A DNA stretch of 64,000 nucleotides from Hellea sp. Lineage in GTDB: Bacteria; Pseudomonadota; Alphaproteobacteria; Caulobacterales; Maricaulaceae. Below, piece after piece: positions 1 through 9,618 of this stretch. Under the pieces are notes generated by a model. That model was not told the origin of the DNA and ran no database searches. It saw only the letters and a list, made by a program, of their open reading frames with translations. Location of the stretch: contig JAQXEH010000049.1 of the NCBI GenBank assembly GCA_029250925.1, positions 1 to 64,000 on the forward strand, given 5' to 3'. Position 1 is the first letter of the stretch, and the number at the start of each line of letters is the position of its first letter. The position numbers were made by a program, and so were the translations under genes.

Positions 1-653
1 GATGTACGAAGTGATAACTTTCCTTTAATTTCAGGCGCTGTAAAACCTTTCATTCCTTTTTCGAGAATGAACCCACGAATAACTCCTTCTAATTTAGCCC
101 AAACAACTGCTATGTCAGCTACTGGTGAGTTAGTAATCCACATTTTTGAACCATTAAGGATATATCCATTTTGGACTGCTTCAGCCTTGGTCCGCATAGA
201 TCCTGGGTCAGACCCCCCATCTGACTCTGTTAGACCAAAACAACCAATTAGTTCTCCCGTAGCAAGCTTAGGTAAAAATTTTATTTTTTGCTCTTCTGAA
301 CCAAATGCTTCAATTGGGTACATAACTAAAGAGCTTTGTACGGACATCATCGACCTATAACCACTATCAACTCGTTCCACTTCACGTGCCACTAAGCCAT
401 ATATTACATGACTAGCACTAATTCCTCCATAACGCTCATTCACCATAGACCCAAGCAACCCTAATTCCCCCATCTCAGTGAATATTTCTTTATCGAAACG
501 CTCTTCACTATAGGCAGATTGAACTCTGGGCATTAATTTTTCAGTACAATAGCTTCTTGCCATATTTCTTACTAACACCTCATCTTCAGAAAGGCATCTA
601 TCAAAGAATAATGGGTCTTCCCAGTTGTGTCTTAATTTGTTGTCAGAAGTCAT
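1..653 (-). CDS. gcdH: Acyl-CoA dehydrogenase, glutaryl-CoA dehydrogenase-like (3' end truncated by window edge)
   Basis: Minus-strand translation from ATG at 653 reads [36 protein letters not shown]...[36 protein letters not shown]...[21 protein letters not shown], characteristic of GcdH-type acyl-CoA dehydrogenases. Absent from the ORF track because it runs off the edge. Confidence 0.85.
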   Translation of the reverse strand, partial: MTSDNKLRHNWEDPLFFDRCLSEDEVLVRNMARSYCTEKLMPRVQSAYSEERFDKEIFTEMGELGLLGSMVNERYGGISASHVIYGLVAREVERVDSGYRSMMSVQSSLVMYPIEAFGSEEQKIKFLPKLATGELIGCFGLTESDGGSDPGSMRTKAEAVQNGYILNGSKMWITNSPVADIAVVWAKLEGVIRGFILEKGMKGFTAPEIKGKLSLRT

Positions 654-754
654 AAATACCTTATTTTATTAATACCCACTGTAGAGTTCGGATAATTCTT
701 AAACAGCAAAAACACCTAAACTAATCCATTCTTTTAATTTTACCAGTAGAACAT

Positions 755-1819
755 CTATATGTGTTCAAATGCCCTATGACTTATATCGTTTGATTGCTCA
801 AATCCAATCATATTTTTTTCATCTGTTTGCCAATATCTTACGGTATTGTTTTTTTCTAACTTTAATAAATCAAAAGCCTCAAAAGAAATATTTACTTTAT
901 CGTCATTCAATTTTGTTTTACTAATAATAGCTCTAAAGTTTTTACAAGTTCCTGAGGTAACTATACTGTAAACACCTCCTTTTATTTTCTCTTGCTTGTT
1001 AGCCCTAAGTACTTTTGAATTCATTATAGTTCTGATGGTATCTCTATGTACTGACATAATTGGACCCCCATCAAATAAGTCTACAGTTCCTGTAAAAATA
1101 AAACCTTCACTTTGTAGCAGCCTCATTGCAGCCCGGCCTGATACATTAGGCTGACCAAGTGAAGCCCTAACGTTGATGGGCATATCACAAGTATTAAGCT
1201 TGCCAATTGGGACTATATCACCCAAGGATTCTGGGTTTCGGTCAAAATATTCGGTATCGGCTTCTATGAAATTTTTTTCTAATTTATCTTTAAAAATGTG
1301 ATCATAGAGGGGACTTCCATTTATACCGCAAATACCGCGAAGTTCTGCGATTACACAATCATCAAACCTCCACGGCTCAGTCGCCATTAATAAATATCGA
1401 ACTCTTGCAAGATAACTACCCAAACCTAATGAGCGGTAATCAGGATCTAAATAAAGTGATCCAACTTCAGTTGACCCCATAAATCTACTCGAAGCCTTTA
1501 AGTGCTGATCATCACCTTCACCTAATATGTCAAAGTTTATAAAGGGAGTATTTATACCAGTTTTAGTTTTTACAGCTGCGCAACCTATTAACTTACCACC
1601 CACACCTTCATACATGCCAAGTAAATATTTACATGGCTGATCTGAATTGTGTTTCTGAGAAAAGCTTTTTTCTGATGCCTTAATATAGTCTTTTAAAAAG
1701 TTTAGCCTAGGCTGAAGGCTTGATAGGCCACCACTAGACTTAACCACAAGAGACAATAATGATTCTGCATCTTTTGTCTCGATGGGCCGTATTATATATA
1801 AATCTTTTTTGCGATTCAA
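755..1819 (-). CDS. astA: Arginine N-succinyltransferase (AstA family)
   Basis: Family-typical segments: RPIETKDAESLLSL, GSTEVGSLYLDPDYRSLGLGSYLARVRYLLMA, VIAELRGICGINGSPLYDHI, LPINVRASLGQ-type region, FDGGPIM. Confidence 0.85.
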   Translation of the reverse strand: MNRKKDLYIIRPIETKDAESLLSLVVKSSGGLSSLQPRLNFLKDYIKASEKSFSQKHNSDQPCKYLLGMYEGVGGKLIGCAAVKTKTGINTPFINFDILGEGDDQHLKASSRFMGSTEVGSLYLDPDYRSLGLGSYLARVRYLLMATEPWRFDDCVIAELRGICGINGSPLYDHIFKDKLEKNFIEADTEYFDRNPESLGDIVPIGKLNTCDMPINVRASLGQPNVSGRAAMRLLQSEGFIFTGTVDLFDGGPIMSVHRDTIRTIMNSKVLRANKQEKIKGGVYSIVTSGTCKNFRAIISKTKLNDDKVNISFEAFDLLKLEKNNTVRYWQTDEKNMIGFEQSNDISHRAFEHI

Positions 1820-1907
1820 AATAAAATCTTCCCACTCTACTTATTAATATAATCAAATCATTCTAAACATAATTAATACATGAAATTTTATTGGTTTATA
1901 GTAGCAT

Positions 1908-1938
1908 ATTGATCAATTTGATGTAATAATTACATCAA
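1908..1938. promoter_or_regulatory. Adjacent dyads ATTGATCAAT + TTGATGTAATAATTACATCAA (perfect 10-1-10), candidate Lrp/AsnC operator
   Basis: Read directly; lies in the astA/Lrp divergent intergenic region, ending 14 bp before the Lrp ATG. Confidence 0.6.
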
Positions 1939-1952
1939 TATGAAAGGTAAAT

Positions 1953-2390
1953 ATGCCAATTAGATTAACTCATAAAGACAAAAAGCTACTTCACATATTA
2001 AGAGGTAACGCGCGGGCAAGTATAACTGAGATTGCAAAGTTACTCGGTGTTTCCAGGTCAACAATACAAAAAAGGCTAGAGCGCCTTGAGGGTGGAGGAG
2101 TTATTTCAGGGTATACAGTACAATTGCACTCTAATTATCTCGACCAAGAAATTAAAGCACAAGTAATGATTACTGTTAGCCCTAGCATGACTTCTTCTAT
2201 TATAAACTCAATGAGTTTAATTGAAGGCGTACGAACTATTTATTCAGTTTCAGGCCCCCATGACTTAATTACTGAAGTAGCAGCTTTGAATATGGCTGAA
2301 CTAGATGCTACGATAGATAGTATTATTGAAATTGATGGAGTAGAAAGAACCGTGTCCTCTGTAATACTATCAACAAGGTTAAAACGATAA
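1953..2390 (+). CDS. Lrp/AsnC family transcriptional regulator
   Basis: N-terminal HTH (LLHILRGNARASITEIAKLLGVSRSTIQKRLERLEGGGVISGY) plus C-terminal RAM domain. Confidence 0.9.
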   Translation: MPIRLTHKDKKLLHILRGNARASITEIAKLLGVSRSTIQKRLERLEGGGVISGYTVQLHSNYLDQEIKAQVMITVSPSMTSSIINSMSLIEGVRTIYSVSGPHDLITEVAALNMAELDATIDSIIEIDGVERTVSSVILSTRLKR

Positions 2391-2396
2391 ATTTCA

Positions 2397-3356
2397 ATGA
2401 AAATTAAAAAGGAACATAGAAAAACCACTGTTGGTTTGGCATTGGGCGGAGGTGTTGCAAGAGGTTGGGCGCATATAGGCGCGATAAAGGCCTTAATGGA
2501 AGAAAATATAGAAATTGATATAATTGCAGGTACCTCTATTGGCGCGTTAGTTGGCGGATATTATGTAACGGGAAAGATTGATACGCTAGAAAAGTGGGCC
2601 CTCACCCTCAATAAGAATAAAGTTTTTAACTACTTAGATATCCAATGGGGTGGCACGAGTATTATTAAGGGTCAGAGATTATCACGTGTTTTGAAGTCAC
2701 ATTTTAGAAACGTAAATATTGAAGATATTCCACAAAAATTTATTGCTGTCAGTTGTGACTTAAAAACGGGTGAAGAGATATGGCTCCAAAGCGGATCGAT
2801 ATTAAAAGCTATTAAGGCATCTTACGCCCTACCCGGTATTTTTGAACCAATTCAAATAGATGGAAAATACTTGATAGATGGTGCTCTGGCTAATCCAGTG
2901 CCTGTATCAGCATGTAGATCATTGGGTGCTAATATTGTTATAGGTATCGGGTTAAATGACTACGGCGGCAACACAACGTCATCAAATAATGAGACTTCTA
3001 ATCCGGAGGCTTTAAAAAAAAGTAAGGGAAACTTTATTGGAAAATTAATACAAAAAGTTCATAATTTTAGACCTGAAAAAATATTAACGGATACATTCTT
3101 CAAAAAAAATACGAAAAATAAAAAGCCTAAATTAGGTATGGTTATGATAGATGCTCTCGATCTAACCATGGATAGATTAGCCAGGAACTGTTTGGCAAAA
3201 AATCCAGCTGATATATATATCACACCCAAAATAAGCCATATTGGCATGCTTGAATTTACTAAAGTAGAAGACTTAATTAATCTAGGATACGAAGCAGTTA
3301 AAAAAGAGATTCCTCATATTTTAAAAGTGTTAAACAATTCATCAATAATTCAATAA
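2397..3356 (+). CDS. Patatin-like phospholipase (RssA/YchK-like)
   Basis: GLALGGGVARGWAHIGAIKAL oxyanion motif, GTSIG nucleophile elbow, DGALANPVPV (catalytic DG). Confidence 0.88.
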   Translation: MKIKKEHRKTTVGLALGGGVARGWAHIGAIKALMEENIEIDIIAGTSIGALVGGYYVTGKIDTLEKWALTLNKNKVFNYLDIQWGGTSIIKGQRLSRVLKSHFRNVNIEDIPQKFIAVSCDLKTGEEIWLQSGSILKAIKASYALPGIFEPIQIDGKYLIDGALANPVPVSACRSLGANIVIGIGLNDYGGNTTSSNNETSNPEALKKSKGNFIGKLIQKVHNFRPEKILTDTFFKKNTKNKKPKLGMVMIDALDLTMDRLARNCLAKNPADIYITPKISHIGMLEFTKVEDLINLGYEAVKKEIPHILKVLNNSSIIQ

Positions 3357-3367
3357 ATATATTTTAA

Positions 3368-4327
3368 TTAGTAGCGAAGCAATGAAGCCCCCCAAGTAAA
3401 GCCACCACCAAACGCTTCTAACATTATTAAATCTCCACGTTTAATTCTTCCGTCTTTAATTGCAAAGTCCATAGCTAGTGGGACCGATGCCGCAGATGTA
3501 TTTGCGTGAATTGAAACAGTAGAGATTACTTGCTCATCATTTAAGCATAGCCTTTTAGCTACACCATTCAATATCCTTTGATTAGCCTGATGCGGCACGA
3601 ACCAGTCAATATCTGAGATAGCAACACCATAGGACTCCGCACACTCCTTCATAATAGACGCTATATCCTTCACTGCATGTTTAAACACTTGATTGCCGAT
3701 CATACGTAGCTTGCCTACATATTCTGACTTAGAGGGACCTCCATCAACATATAATAACTCTCTATGCTCTCCATTAGATCTTATTAAGGTGTTTAGTATA
3801 CCAAAGTCTGACACATTATCAGAAGACAAAATAAAGGCCCCTGCCCCATCTCCAAAAAGAACGCACGTCGACCTATCGTTCCAATCTAAAATTCTCGAAA
3901 ATGTTTCTGCTCCGATCAATAATATATTTTTGGCTGATCCAGATTTAAGCATAGAATCGGCAATGCTCATTCCATAGATAAAACCCGAACAAACTGCTTG
4001 AATATCAAAAGCCGCACCATGTTTAATTCCGAGTTTCTTTTGAACAATAGTCGCCGTAGACGGAAAGGTATAATCTGGTGTAGTTGTGGCAACTATTATT
4101 AGGTCTATATCTTGTGTGGACATTTCAGCATCATTAAGTGCTTTCTTAGCGGCAATTACTGCCAAATCAGATGTATATTCATTCTGGGCAGCGACATGTC
4201 TTTGATTTATACCCGTACGCTCTTTTATCCACTCATCAGTCGTCTCGATAGTTTCTTCTAAGTCTTTATTAGTTAATATCTTTTCAGGTAAATAACTACC
4301 AACTCCTCTTAAAATAGACTGTGTCAT
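3368..4327 (-). CDS. fabH: 3-oxoacyl-ACP synthase III
   Basis: GSYLPEKILTN..., AVCSGFIYGM catalytic Cys region, VPHQANQRI, HANTSAASVPLA; overlaps plsX by 4 bp. Confidence 0.95.
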   Translation of the reverse strand: MTQSILRGVGSYLPEKILTNKDLEETIETTDEWIKERTGINQRHVAAQNEYTSDLAVIAAKKALNDAEMSTQDIDLIIVATTTPDYTFPSTATIVQKKLGIKHGAAFDIQAVCSGFIYGMSIADSMLKSGSAKNILLIGAETFSRILDWNDRSTCVLFGDGAGAFILSSDNVSDFGILNTLIRSNGEHRELLYVDGGPSKSEYVGKLRMIGNQVFKHAVKDIASIMKECAESYGVAISDIDWFVPHQANQRILNGVAKRLCLNDEQVISTVSIHANTSAASVPLAMDFAIKDGRIKRGDLIMLEAFGGGFTWGASLLRY

Positions 4328-5373
4328 TTATTAGAGCCTTCCACCCCATTTTCATGGAGCATATTTAATGAAATATCAATTTCAGACATAAAAGAGCTCT
4401 CGGCAAGATCTAGAGCAACTCCAACGGCATTCGCAAATCCAATATGGTCTGTTCCTCCATGACTTTTAATTATTATACCATTTAAACCAAGGAAGACTCC
4501 ACCATTTGCTCTTCTAGGGTCTATTTGCCTTTTTAATCTCAAAAGTGAATAGCTATTAGCAAATGTTGTAATTTTTGACCAAAGGTTACCAAACAAAGCT
4601 TGATTAAAAAAATAACCAATTAACTTAGCAGTACCCTCGGCTGTTTTAAGTGCAATGTTACCTGTAAACCCATCTGTAACAACTACATCGATGTTACCAT
4701 TAGATATATCAGTGCCCTCTACATAGCCTTTGTAGTTAAGATTAAGGTGACCATTAGATAATCGTTCATGAGCTGCTTTTATAACAGCGTTACCCTTTAA
4801 TTCCTCAGTTCCTACGTTAAGTAAACCTACTGATGGCTTATTTTTTTTATGCAGGGCTCGGTAAAAGGCTTCCCCTAAAATAGCAAATTCTGTTAACTGT
4901 AATGCATCACATTCAATATTTGCTCCAACATCCAAAACTACACACCAATTATTTTTTTGCGGCCAAGTAGCGACTATAGCTGGGCGAGTTACTCCAACCT
5001 TCATTCTTAATTGTAATTTTGACATAGCCATTAGTGCGCCGGTGTTTCCAGCTGATACAGCTACACATGCCACTCCATCTTTTACGGATGCTATTGAATT
5101 CCACATACTAGAATTTTTACCGCGCCTCAATGCTTGTGAAGGTTTTGCATCCATTTCTATTAACTTTTCGGTATGAATAATATCTGAGCAATTTTTTGTA
5201 AGAAGTGCTTTTTTTAAAAGCGGTGATAAAACACCTTTATTGCCATGTAGCAAAAATCTAACATCACGGTTTTTACCTTCATGTTTAAGATAGTACTCCA
5301 CACCTTTAATAACTATTTCTGGTGCGTTATCACCACCCATAGCATCTATCGATATAGTCAAGTCTTTGCGCAT
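4324..5373 (-). CDS. plsX: Phosphate acyltransferase PlsX
   Basis: SIDAMGGDNAPEIVIKG, AVSAGNTGALMA, DVGANIECDA, VVTDGFTGNIALKT. Confidence 0.95.
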   Translation of the reverse strand: MRKDLTISIDAMGGDNAPEIVIKGVEYYLKHEGKNRDVRFLLHGNKGVLSPLLKKALLTKNCSDIIHTEKLIEMDAKPSQALRRGKNSSMWNSIASVKDGVACVAVSAGNTGALMAMSKLQLRMKVGVTRPAIVATWPQKNNWCVVLDVGANIECDALQLTEFAILGEAFYRALHKKNKPSVGLLNVGTEELKGNAVIKAAHERLSNGHLNLNYKGYVEGTDISNGNIDVVVTDGFTGNIALKTAEGTAKLIGYFFNQALFGNLWSKITTFANSYSLLRLKRQIDPRRANGGVFLGLNGIIIKSHGGTDHIGFANAVGVALDLAESSFMSEIDISLNMLHENGVEGSNK

Positions 5374-5437
5374 AAAATTCTCTGTAACAAAGGTTTGAAG
5401 TCTCTATACAGCATACAACTTATGAATCTATCGATAA

Positions 5438-5971
5438 TTAGAAGTCTTTAAAAACAAATTTAGCTTTTGCAATTTCCCCTAAACTCAGGCCGGCACAGTG
5501 TGAATTAAATGCAAATGCGTATTCAGATATTTTGTTTGGAAATTTAACTGATTTTATTGAATAGTTTTTTTTAAAATTATCGCGAAGTAATTTAGGGTCA
5601 TCAGCCTCAAAAGCCCCTACGTATGACTTAACCCTCGTATAGAAAAGTTGCATCATGGGTTTTATCCTTCTTTTGATACCCGTATCAGAAAGACCCTCTT
5701 CTCGCATTGCAATTTCAAAATCATCTCGCATAACATCAAACAAAGCTTGAGACAATAATTTGCCGTTTATATCATGCCCTCTCAATGCTGTTAGCACTAT
5801 GGCCATATGCAATGTTAGGATGTCTATTCTACCATCATAATTATCTCTTACTTTTCCAGATCCATAAAACATTTTTTTGCGTGATTGCTTCATTAACAAT
5901 GAATACATAAGTTTTGCATCTATTACTGCAGAGTTGTTACGAGAGAATAATTTTTTAATTCCATTTAACAC
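5438..5971 (-). CDS. Ubiquinol-cytochrome c chaperone family protein (CBP3/UQCC-like)
   Basis: YGSGKVRDNYDGRIDILTLHMAIVLTALR...LFDVMRDDFEIAMREEGLSDTGIKRRIK; usual alphaproteobacterial neighbour of bamE and plsX. Confidence 0.8.
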   Translation of the reverse strand: MLNGIKKLFSRNNSAVIDAKLMYSLLMKQSRKKMFYGSGKVRDNYDGRIDILTLHMAIVLTALRGHDINGKLLSQALFDVMRDDFEIAMREEGLSDTGIKRRIKPMMQLFYTRVKSYVGAFEADDPKLLRDNFKKNYSIKSVKFPNKISEYAFAFNSHCAGLSLGEIAKAKFVFKDF

Positions 5972-6062
5972 TAATAATTCCGCCTATATCCATATAGTCT
6001 ATTGCAAGACCATTAACCATTCGCTATTTCATAGAGAATTATCAACTAAATTAAAGATATAT

Positions 6063-6569
6063 ATGTTAAGTAACAATGCCAAAACTGTCGCAGTTATAAT
6101 TATTTCTTTATTAGCTGTTGCATGCAACCCAATTCTCAGAACTCATGGGTATATTCCAACTAAAGATGCAAAACCTCAGGAGGTTAATGCTGATACCGAC
6201 ACAAAAGCAACTATTTTGGCTCGACTTGGAAATCCTTCAGTCAAATCAACATTTGACGAGGACATAGATAATGACACATGGTTTTATATGAACTCAGTAA
6301 GGCAAAGGTACGCGTACCTACGACCCCAAATTGAAGAAAGAACAATTACTGCAATAAGCTTTAATATAGATGGTCAGGTAATAAAAGTTGGTAAATACGG
6401 TATAGAGGATGGCCGGTATGTAAACTACGTAGACCGCAAAACACCAACTCGTGGTCGTGAACTATCTGTATTAGAGCAGATATTTGGTACTATAGGAAGA
6501 ATACCAACTGAACAGATTGGTGGACAGCAAGATATACCTGGTGGTGGCGGCGGACCAGGCGGAAGATAA
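6063..6569 (+). CDS. bamE: Outer membrane protein assembly factor BamE (SmpA/OmlA lipoprotein)
   Basis: Start set at internal ATG 6063 (MLSNNAKTVAVIIISLLAVAC lipobox); HGYIPTKDA, ILARLGNPSVKSTFDEDTWFYMNS-like SmpA/OmlA signature. The ORF track start at 5877 extends into the antisense of the chaperone gene. Confidence 0.85.
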   Translation: MLSNNAKTVAVIIISLLAVACNPILRTHGYIPTKDAKPQEVNADTDTKATILARLGNPSVKSTFDEDIDNDTWFYMNSVRQRYAYLRPQIEERTITAISFNIDGQVIKVGKYGIEDGRYVNYVDRKTPTRGRELSVLEQIFGTIGRIPTEQIGGQQDIPGGGGGPGGR

Positions 6570-6572
6570 TAA

Positions 6573-7601
6573 TTACGATAATTTATTGTTTACAAACATA
6601 TGCTTGTGACCAGTTTCATCAAATCTAATCGACTTTGAAGCTTTTACCACATTAACTCCCTTGCCTTCACAAACTCGTCCTATTTTTGTTAATCTTAATC
6701 CTAGATTAGAAGAAACACGTTTAAAAAAATCATCATATTTACTATTAATTGTGAACAAAAGCTCGTAATCATCACCCCAATTTAAAAATTTCTTTAAGGC
6801 TTCATCATAATCTGACTGCAATAACAACCACCTCTGCGATTGATCTGAAATAGGAATATCATCAATATTTACAGTAATATTCACATTGCTCGCATGTGAT
6901 AAGTGTAAAGCATCAGCAACAAGACCATCAGATATATCGATACACGAGGTAGCGTATCTACGCAATTGATTCGCAATTAGCAATCTAGGTACAGGACTAT
7001 AGTAAGCTGATCTAAAGTGCTTTATGTCGTTTTTATTTATATTTAGACACGCGTTAACTTCAAAAATCGTTTTTAAACCTAAATATGCATCACCAAGTGT
7101 CCCTGACACCCAAACACTATCTCCGACTTTGGCTCCATCCCGTTTTACCATGCTACCTGTAGGTACTTCACCAATCATAGTGGCAGTTATAACAATTTGT
7201 CCTTCAGTTACTACTGTGTCGCCCCCCAAGAGGTTGAAATCAAATAAATTTTGAATTTCCCTTAAACCATCTCTGAAATCTTTAAAAAATTTACCTCCTA
7301 CTGTTTTAGGCAATGCAACCGACAATAAATAACCGACAGGAATTGCGCCTTTTGCTGCTAAATCAGATAAATTAACTCTTAATAATTTACTTGATAAAGA
7401 AGTTCCGTAGTCATTAGTAGGGAAATGCACACCCTCAACCATGGTATCTTTAGTTAATATAAGGTCCGTACCGTCGCGCGGTTTTAAAATTGCGGCATCA
7501 TCCTTAAGACCCAACCCTCCAGGGCCTGCAAGGGGAGCAAGATATTCACTTATAAAGTCAAATTCATTCACCAACCAAACCAAACTCTGCTTTTCTAACA
7601 T
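6573..7601 (-). CDS. thiL: Thiamine-monophosphate kinase
   Basis: EFDFISEYLAPLAGPGGLGLKDDAAIL, LTKDTMVEGVHF, GGDTVVT, DISDGLVADALHL. A GTG at 7571 overlapping the nusB stop is the more likely start. Confidence 0.93.
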   Translation of the reverse strand: MLEKQSLVWLVNEFDFISEYLAPLAGPGGLGLKDDAAILKPRDGTDLILTKDTMVEGVHFPTNDYGTSLSSKLLRVNLSDLAAKGAIPVGYLLSVALPKTVGGKFFKDFRDGLREIQNLFDFNLLGGDTVVTEGQIVITATMIGEVPTGSMVKRDGAKVGDSVWVSGTLGDAYLGLKTIFEVNACLNINKNDIKHFRSAYYSPVPRLLIANQLRRYATSCIDISDGLVADALHLSHASNVNITVNIDDIPISDQSQRWLLLQSDYDEALKKFLNWGDDYELLFTINSKYDDFFKRVSSNLGLRLTKIGRVCEGKGVNVVKASKSIRFDETGHKHMFVNNKLS

Positions 7602-8037
7602 CTTTTGCGATAGAGTCTAATGTGCCATTAATAAAACCTATTTCTTTACCCGAAAAAAAATCAGAGGAAATAGAGACATACTGGTCAATAATAACTAATG
7701 CAGGGACATCGGGCCTGAAATGAATTTCAAAGCAAGCAGACCTTAATATAGCCCTCACGGTAGAATCTATCAGATAAAGTGGCCATCCTTTTGAAAGTTT
7801 ATCGGATAAACGCTTATCTAAAATTTCTTGATTTTTAACTACACCTTCTACTAACTCCGTAAAAAAAAGCTCATCGACTTTTGATTTATTCTCGATATCA
7901 ACTACGCCAAACCTATGATCAATAAACTCTTTCACTACAGTTGTTGACAGCCCGCCGCCGATATCCATCTGATACAAAGCCTGTATTGATGCGAGCCGCG
8001 AGGCACGCCGAGTTAGAGAATGTACTGGTTTAGACAT
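7564..8037 (-). CDS. nusB: Transcription antitermination factor NusB
   Basis: ASRLASIQALYQMD...; IGFINGTLDSIAKD C-terminal motif; located between ribH and thiL. Confidence 0.92.
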   Translation of the reverse strand: MSKPVHSLTRRASRLASIQALYQMDIGGGLSTTVVKEFIDHRFGVVDIENKSKVDELFFTELVEGVVKNQEILDKRLSDKLSKGWPLYLIDSTVRAILRSACFEIHFRPDVPALVIIDQYVSISSDFFSGKEIGFINGTLDSIAKDVRKAEFGLVGE

Positions 8038-8479
8038 TAGTTGCTTTCATTTCATCTCTTATAGATATCATTCTCAAAGCTGTTTCGGCAGCAAAACCAC
8101 CTTTATTTTTCTTTTTTAAATCAGCTCTGGCCCATGCTTGATCAGAATTCTCAACTGTAATTATACCATTACCTATAGCTAACTGATTATTTATAGCCAA
8201 ATCCATTAATGCCCTAGCGCTCTCAGTACACACGTAATCATAATGAGTAGTTTCACCACGTATAACACAACCTAGAGCAACGTATCCATCGTACCCCGCA
8301 GTTTCTTTTTCAGCGATTGAAATTACATGCGGTATTTCCAACGCCCCTGGTACAGTAATTGTAGTGATTTCAAGTCCTTGGAATTTCTTTAAAGCATCCA
8401 TAGCCCCATCAAGAAGCGCATTAGATATATCTTCGTAGTAACGTGCTTCAATAATAAGTATTCGCATATCAGCGTCCAT
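8030..8479 (-). CDS. ribH: 6,7-dimethyl-8-ribityllumazine synthase
   Basis: VPGALEIPHVI, GYVALGCVIRGETTHYDYVC, GIITVENSDQAWARA. Confidence 0.95.
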   Translation of the reverse strand: MDADMRILIIEARYYEDISNALLDGAMDALKKFQGLEITTITVPGALEIPHVISIAEKETAGYDGYVALGCVIRGETTHYDYVCTESARALMDLAINNQLAIGNGIITVENSDQAWARADLKKKNKGGFAAETALRMISIRDEMKATNV

Positions 8480-9617
8480 TACTTAATAATGGAGTGATTC
8501 CAACCAATTCGATGTCATAAGCCTCTAATCCAATGAGTTTTGGCATCGTGTTTGTTATCAATCTCATTTTACGTACGCCTTGATCTACTAGAATTTGTGC
8601 ACCAACACCATATTCACGAATATTTTGTTCTTTTGAATCAATCTCACTTTTGCGAGCACCAAGACGCTCAAGCAAAGTATCTATTGAACCCTCACGGATC
8701 AACACCAAAACTGAATGACCATTATGTGCTGCTAACTGTTTCATGGCATCCCATATTAATCCAGACCTATCACTGTCTTCATATAATATATCACCCGCAA
8801 AATCCACTTTATGAACACGGACTAAACTTTCTTTTCCTTTTTCTGCTGTACCCTTGGACAACGCGACATGCTCTTTCCCATCTAAAAAATTTCTATAAAC
8901 ATGAATTTTAAAATTATCGCCATTTTGGGAAGTAAAGTTCGAAGTAGCAACATGTCTAATGAAGTGATCTTTTTTCATTCTGTAAGCGATAAGATCTTCA
9001 ATAGTACCAATTTTTAACCCATGTAGCTTAGCAAACAAAACAAGATCATCTAAACGGGCCATTGTGCCGTCATCGTTCATTATTTCACATATCACAGCGG
9101 ATGGATTTAAGCCTGCTATACGAGATATATCTACAGAAGCTTCTGTATGACCAGTGCGAACTAATACGCCACCGTCTTTGGCAATAATTGGGAACATATG
9201 ACCAGGTGAAACTATATCATCCTCTCGGCTTTGCGGATCTATTGCTGTTTGAATAGTATGGGAACGGTCCCCCGCGCTTATACCAGTAGTTACGCCTTCC
9301 CTCGCTTCGATTGACTGAGTAAAAGCAGTTTCAAACCTAGATCTGTTATCAGCTGACATATTCGAAAGACCTAAAACTTCAGCTTTAGCATTATCAATTG
9401 CTAGACAAACTAAACCCCGTCCATATTTAGCCATAAAATTTATAGCATCGGGTGTAGCGAATTGCGCAGGTATAATGAGGTCACCTTCATTTTCTCTGTC
9501 TTCTGCATCAACCAATATATACATTCTACCATTACGAGCATCATCAATTATCTCTTCAGGTGAAGCTAAATTATATGATACTTTAGGCTTTATTTTCTTT
9601 GATATCATATTTGACAT
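8469..9617 (-). CDS. ribB: 3,4-dihydroxy-2-butanone-4-phosphate synthase fused to a degenerate GTP cyclohydrolase II-like domain
   Basis: RibB domain intact (VDAEDRENEGDLIIPAQFATPDAINFMAKYGRGLVCLA; VSPGHMFPIIAKDGGVLVRTGHTEASVD). C-terminal GCHII-like fold ends GVGAQILVDQGVRKMRLITN but lacks the zinc-Cys motif. Confidence 0.92.
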   Translation of the reverse strand: MSNMISKKIKPKVSYNLASPEEIIDDARNGRMYILVDAEDRENEGDLIIPAQFATPDAINFMAKYGRGLVCLAIDNAKAEVLGLSNMSADNRSRFETAFTQSIEAREGVTTGISAGDRSHTIQTAIDPQSREDDIVSPGHMFPIIAKDGGVLVRTGHTEASVDISRIAGLNPSAVICEIMNDDGTMARLDDLVLFAKLHGLKIGTIEDLIAYRMKKDHFIRHVATSNFTSQNGDNFKIHVYRNFLDGKEHVALSKGTAEKGKESLVRVHKVDFAGDILYEDSDRSGLIWDAMKQLAAHNGHSVLVLIREGSIDTLLERLGARKSEIDSKEQNIREYGVGAQILVDQGVRKMRLITNTMPKLIGLEAYDIELVGITPLLSNGR

Positions 9618-9618
9618 T

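Noticed and set aside
67-360. 97-aa plus-strand ORF in the track
   Set aside because: Lies antisense within the clear glutaryl-CoA dehydrogenase reading frame (1-653, minus); its composition is not protein-like.
5877-6062. N-terminal extension of the bamE ORF
   Set aside because: Overlaps the chaperone gene antisense; a lipobox-containing start at 6063 explains BamE.
8540-8911. 123-aa plus-strand ORF
   Set aside because: Antisense shadow of the ribB reading frame with low-complexity His/Leu-rich translation; no support.
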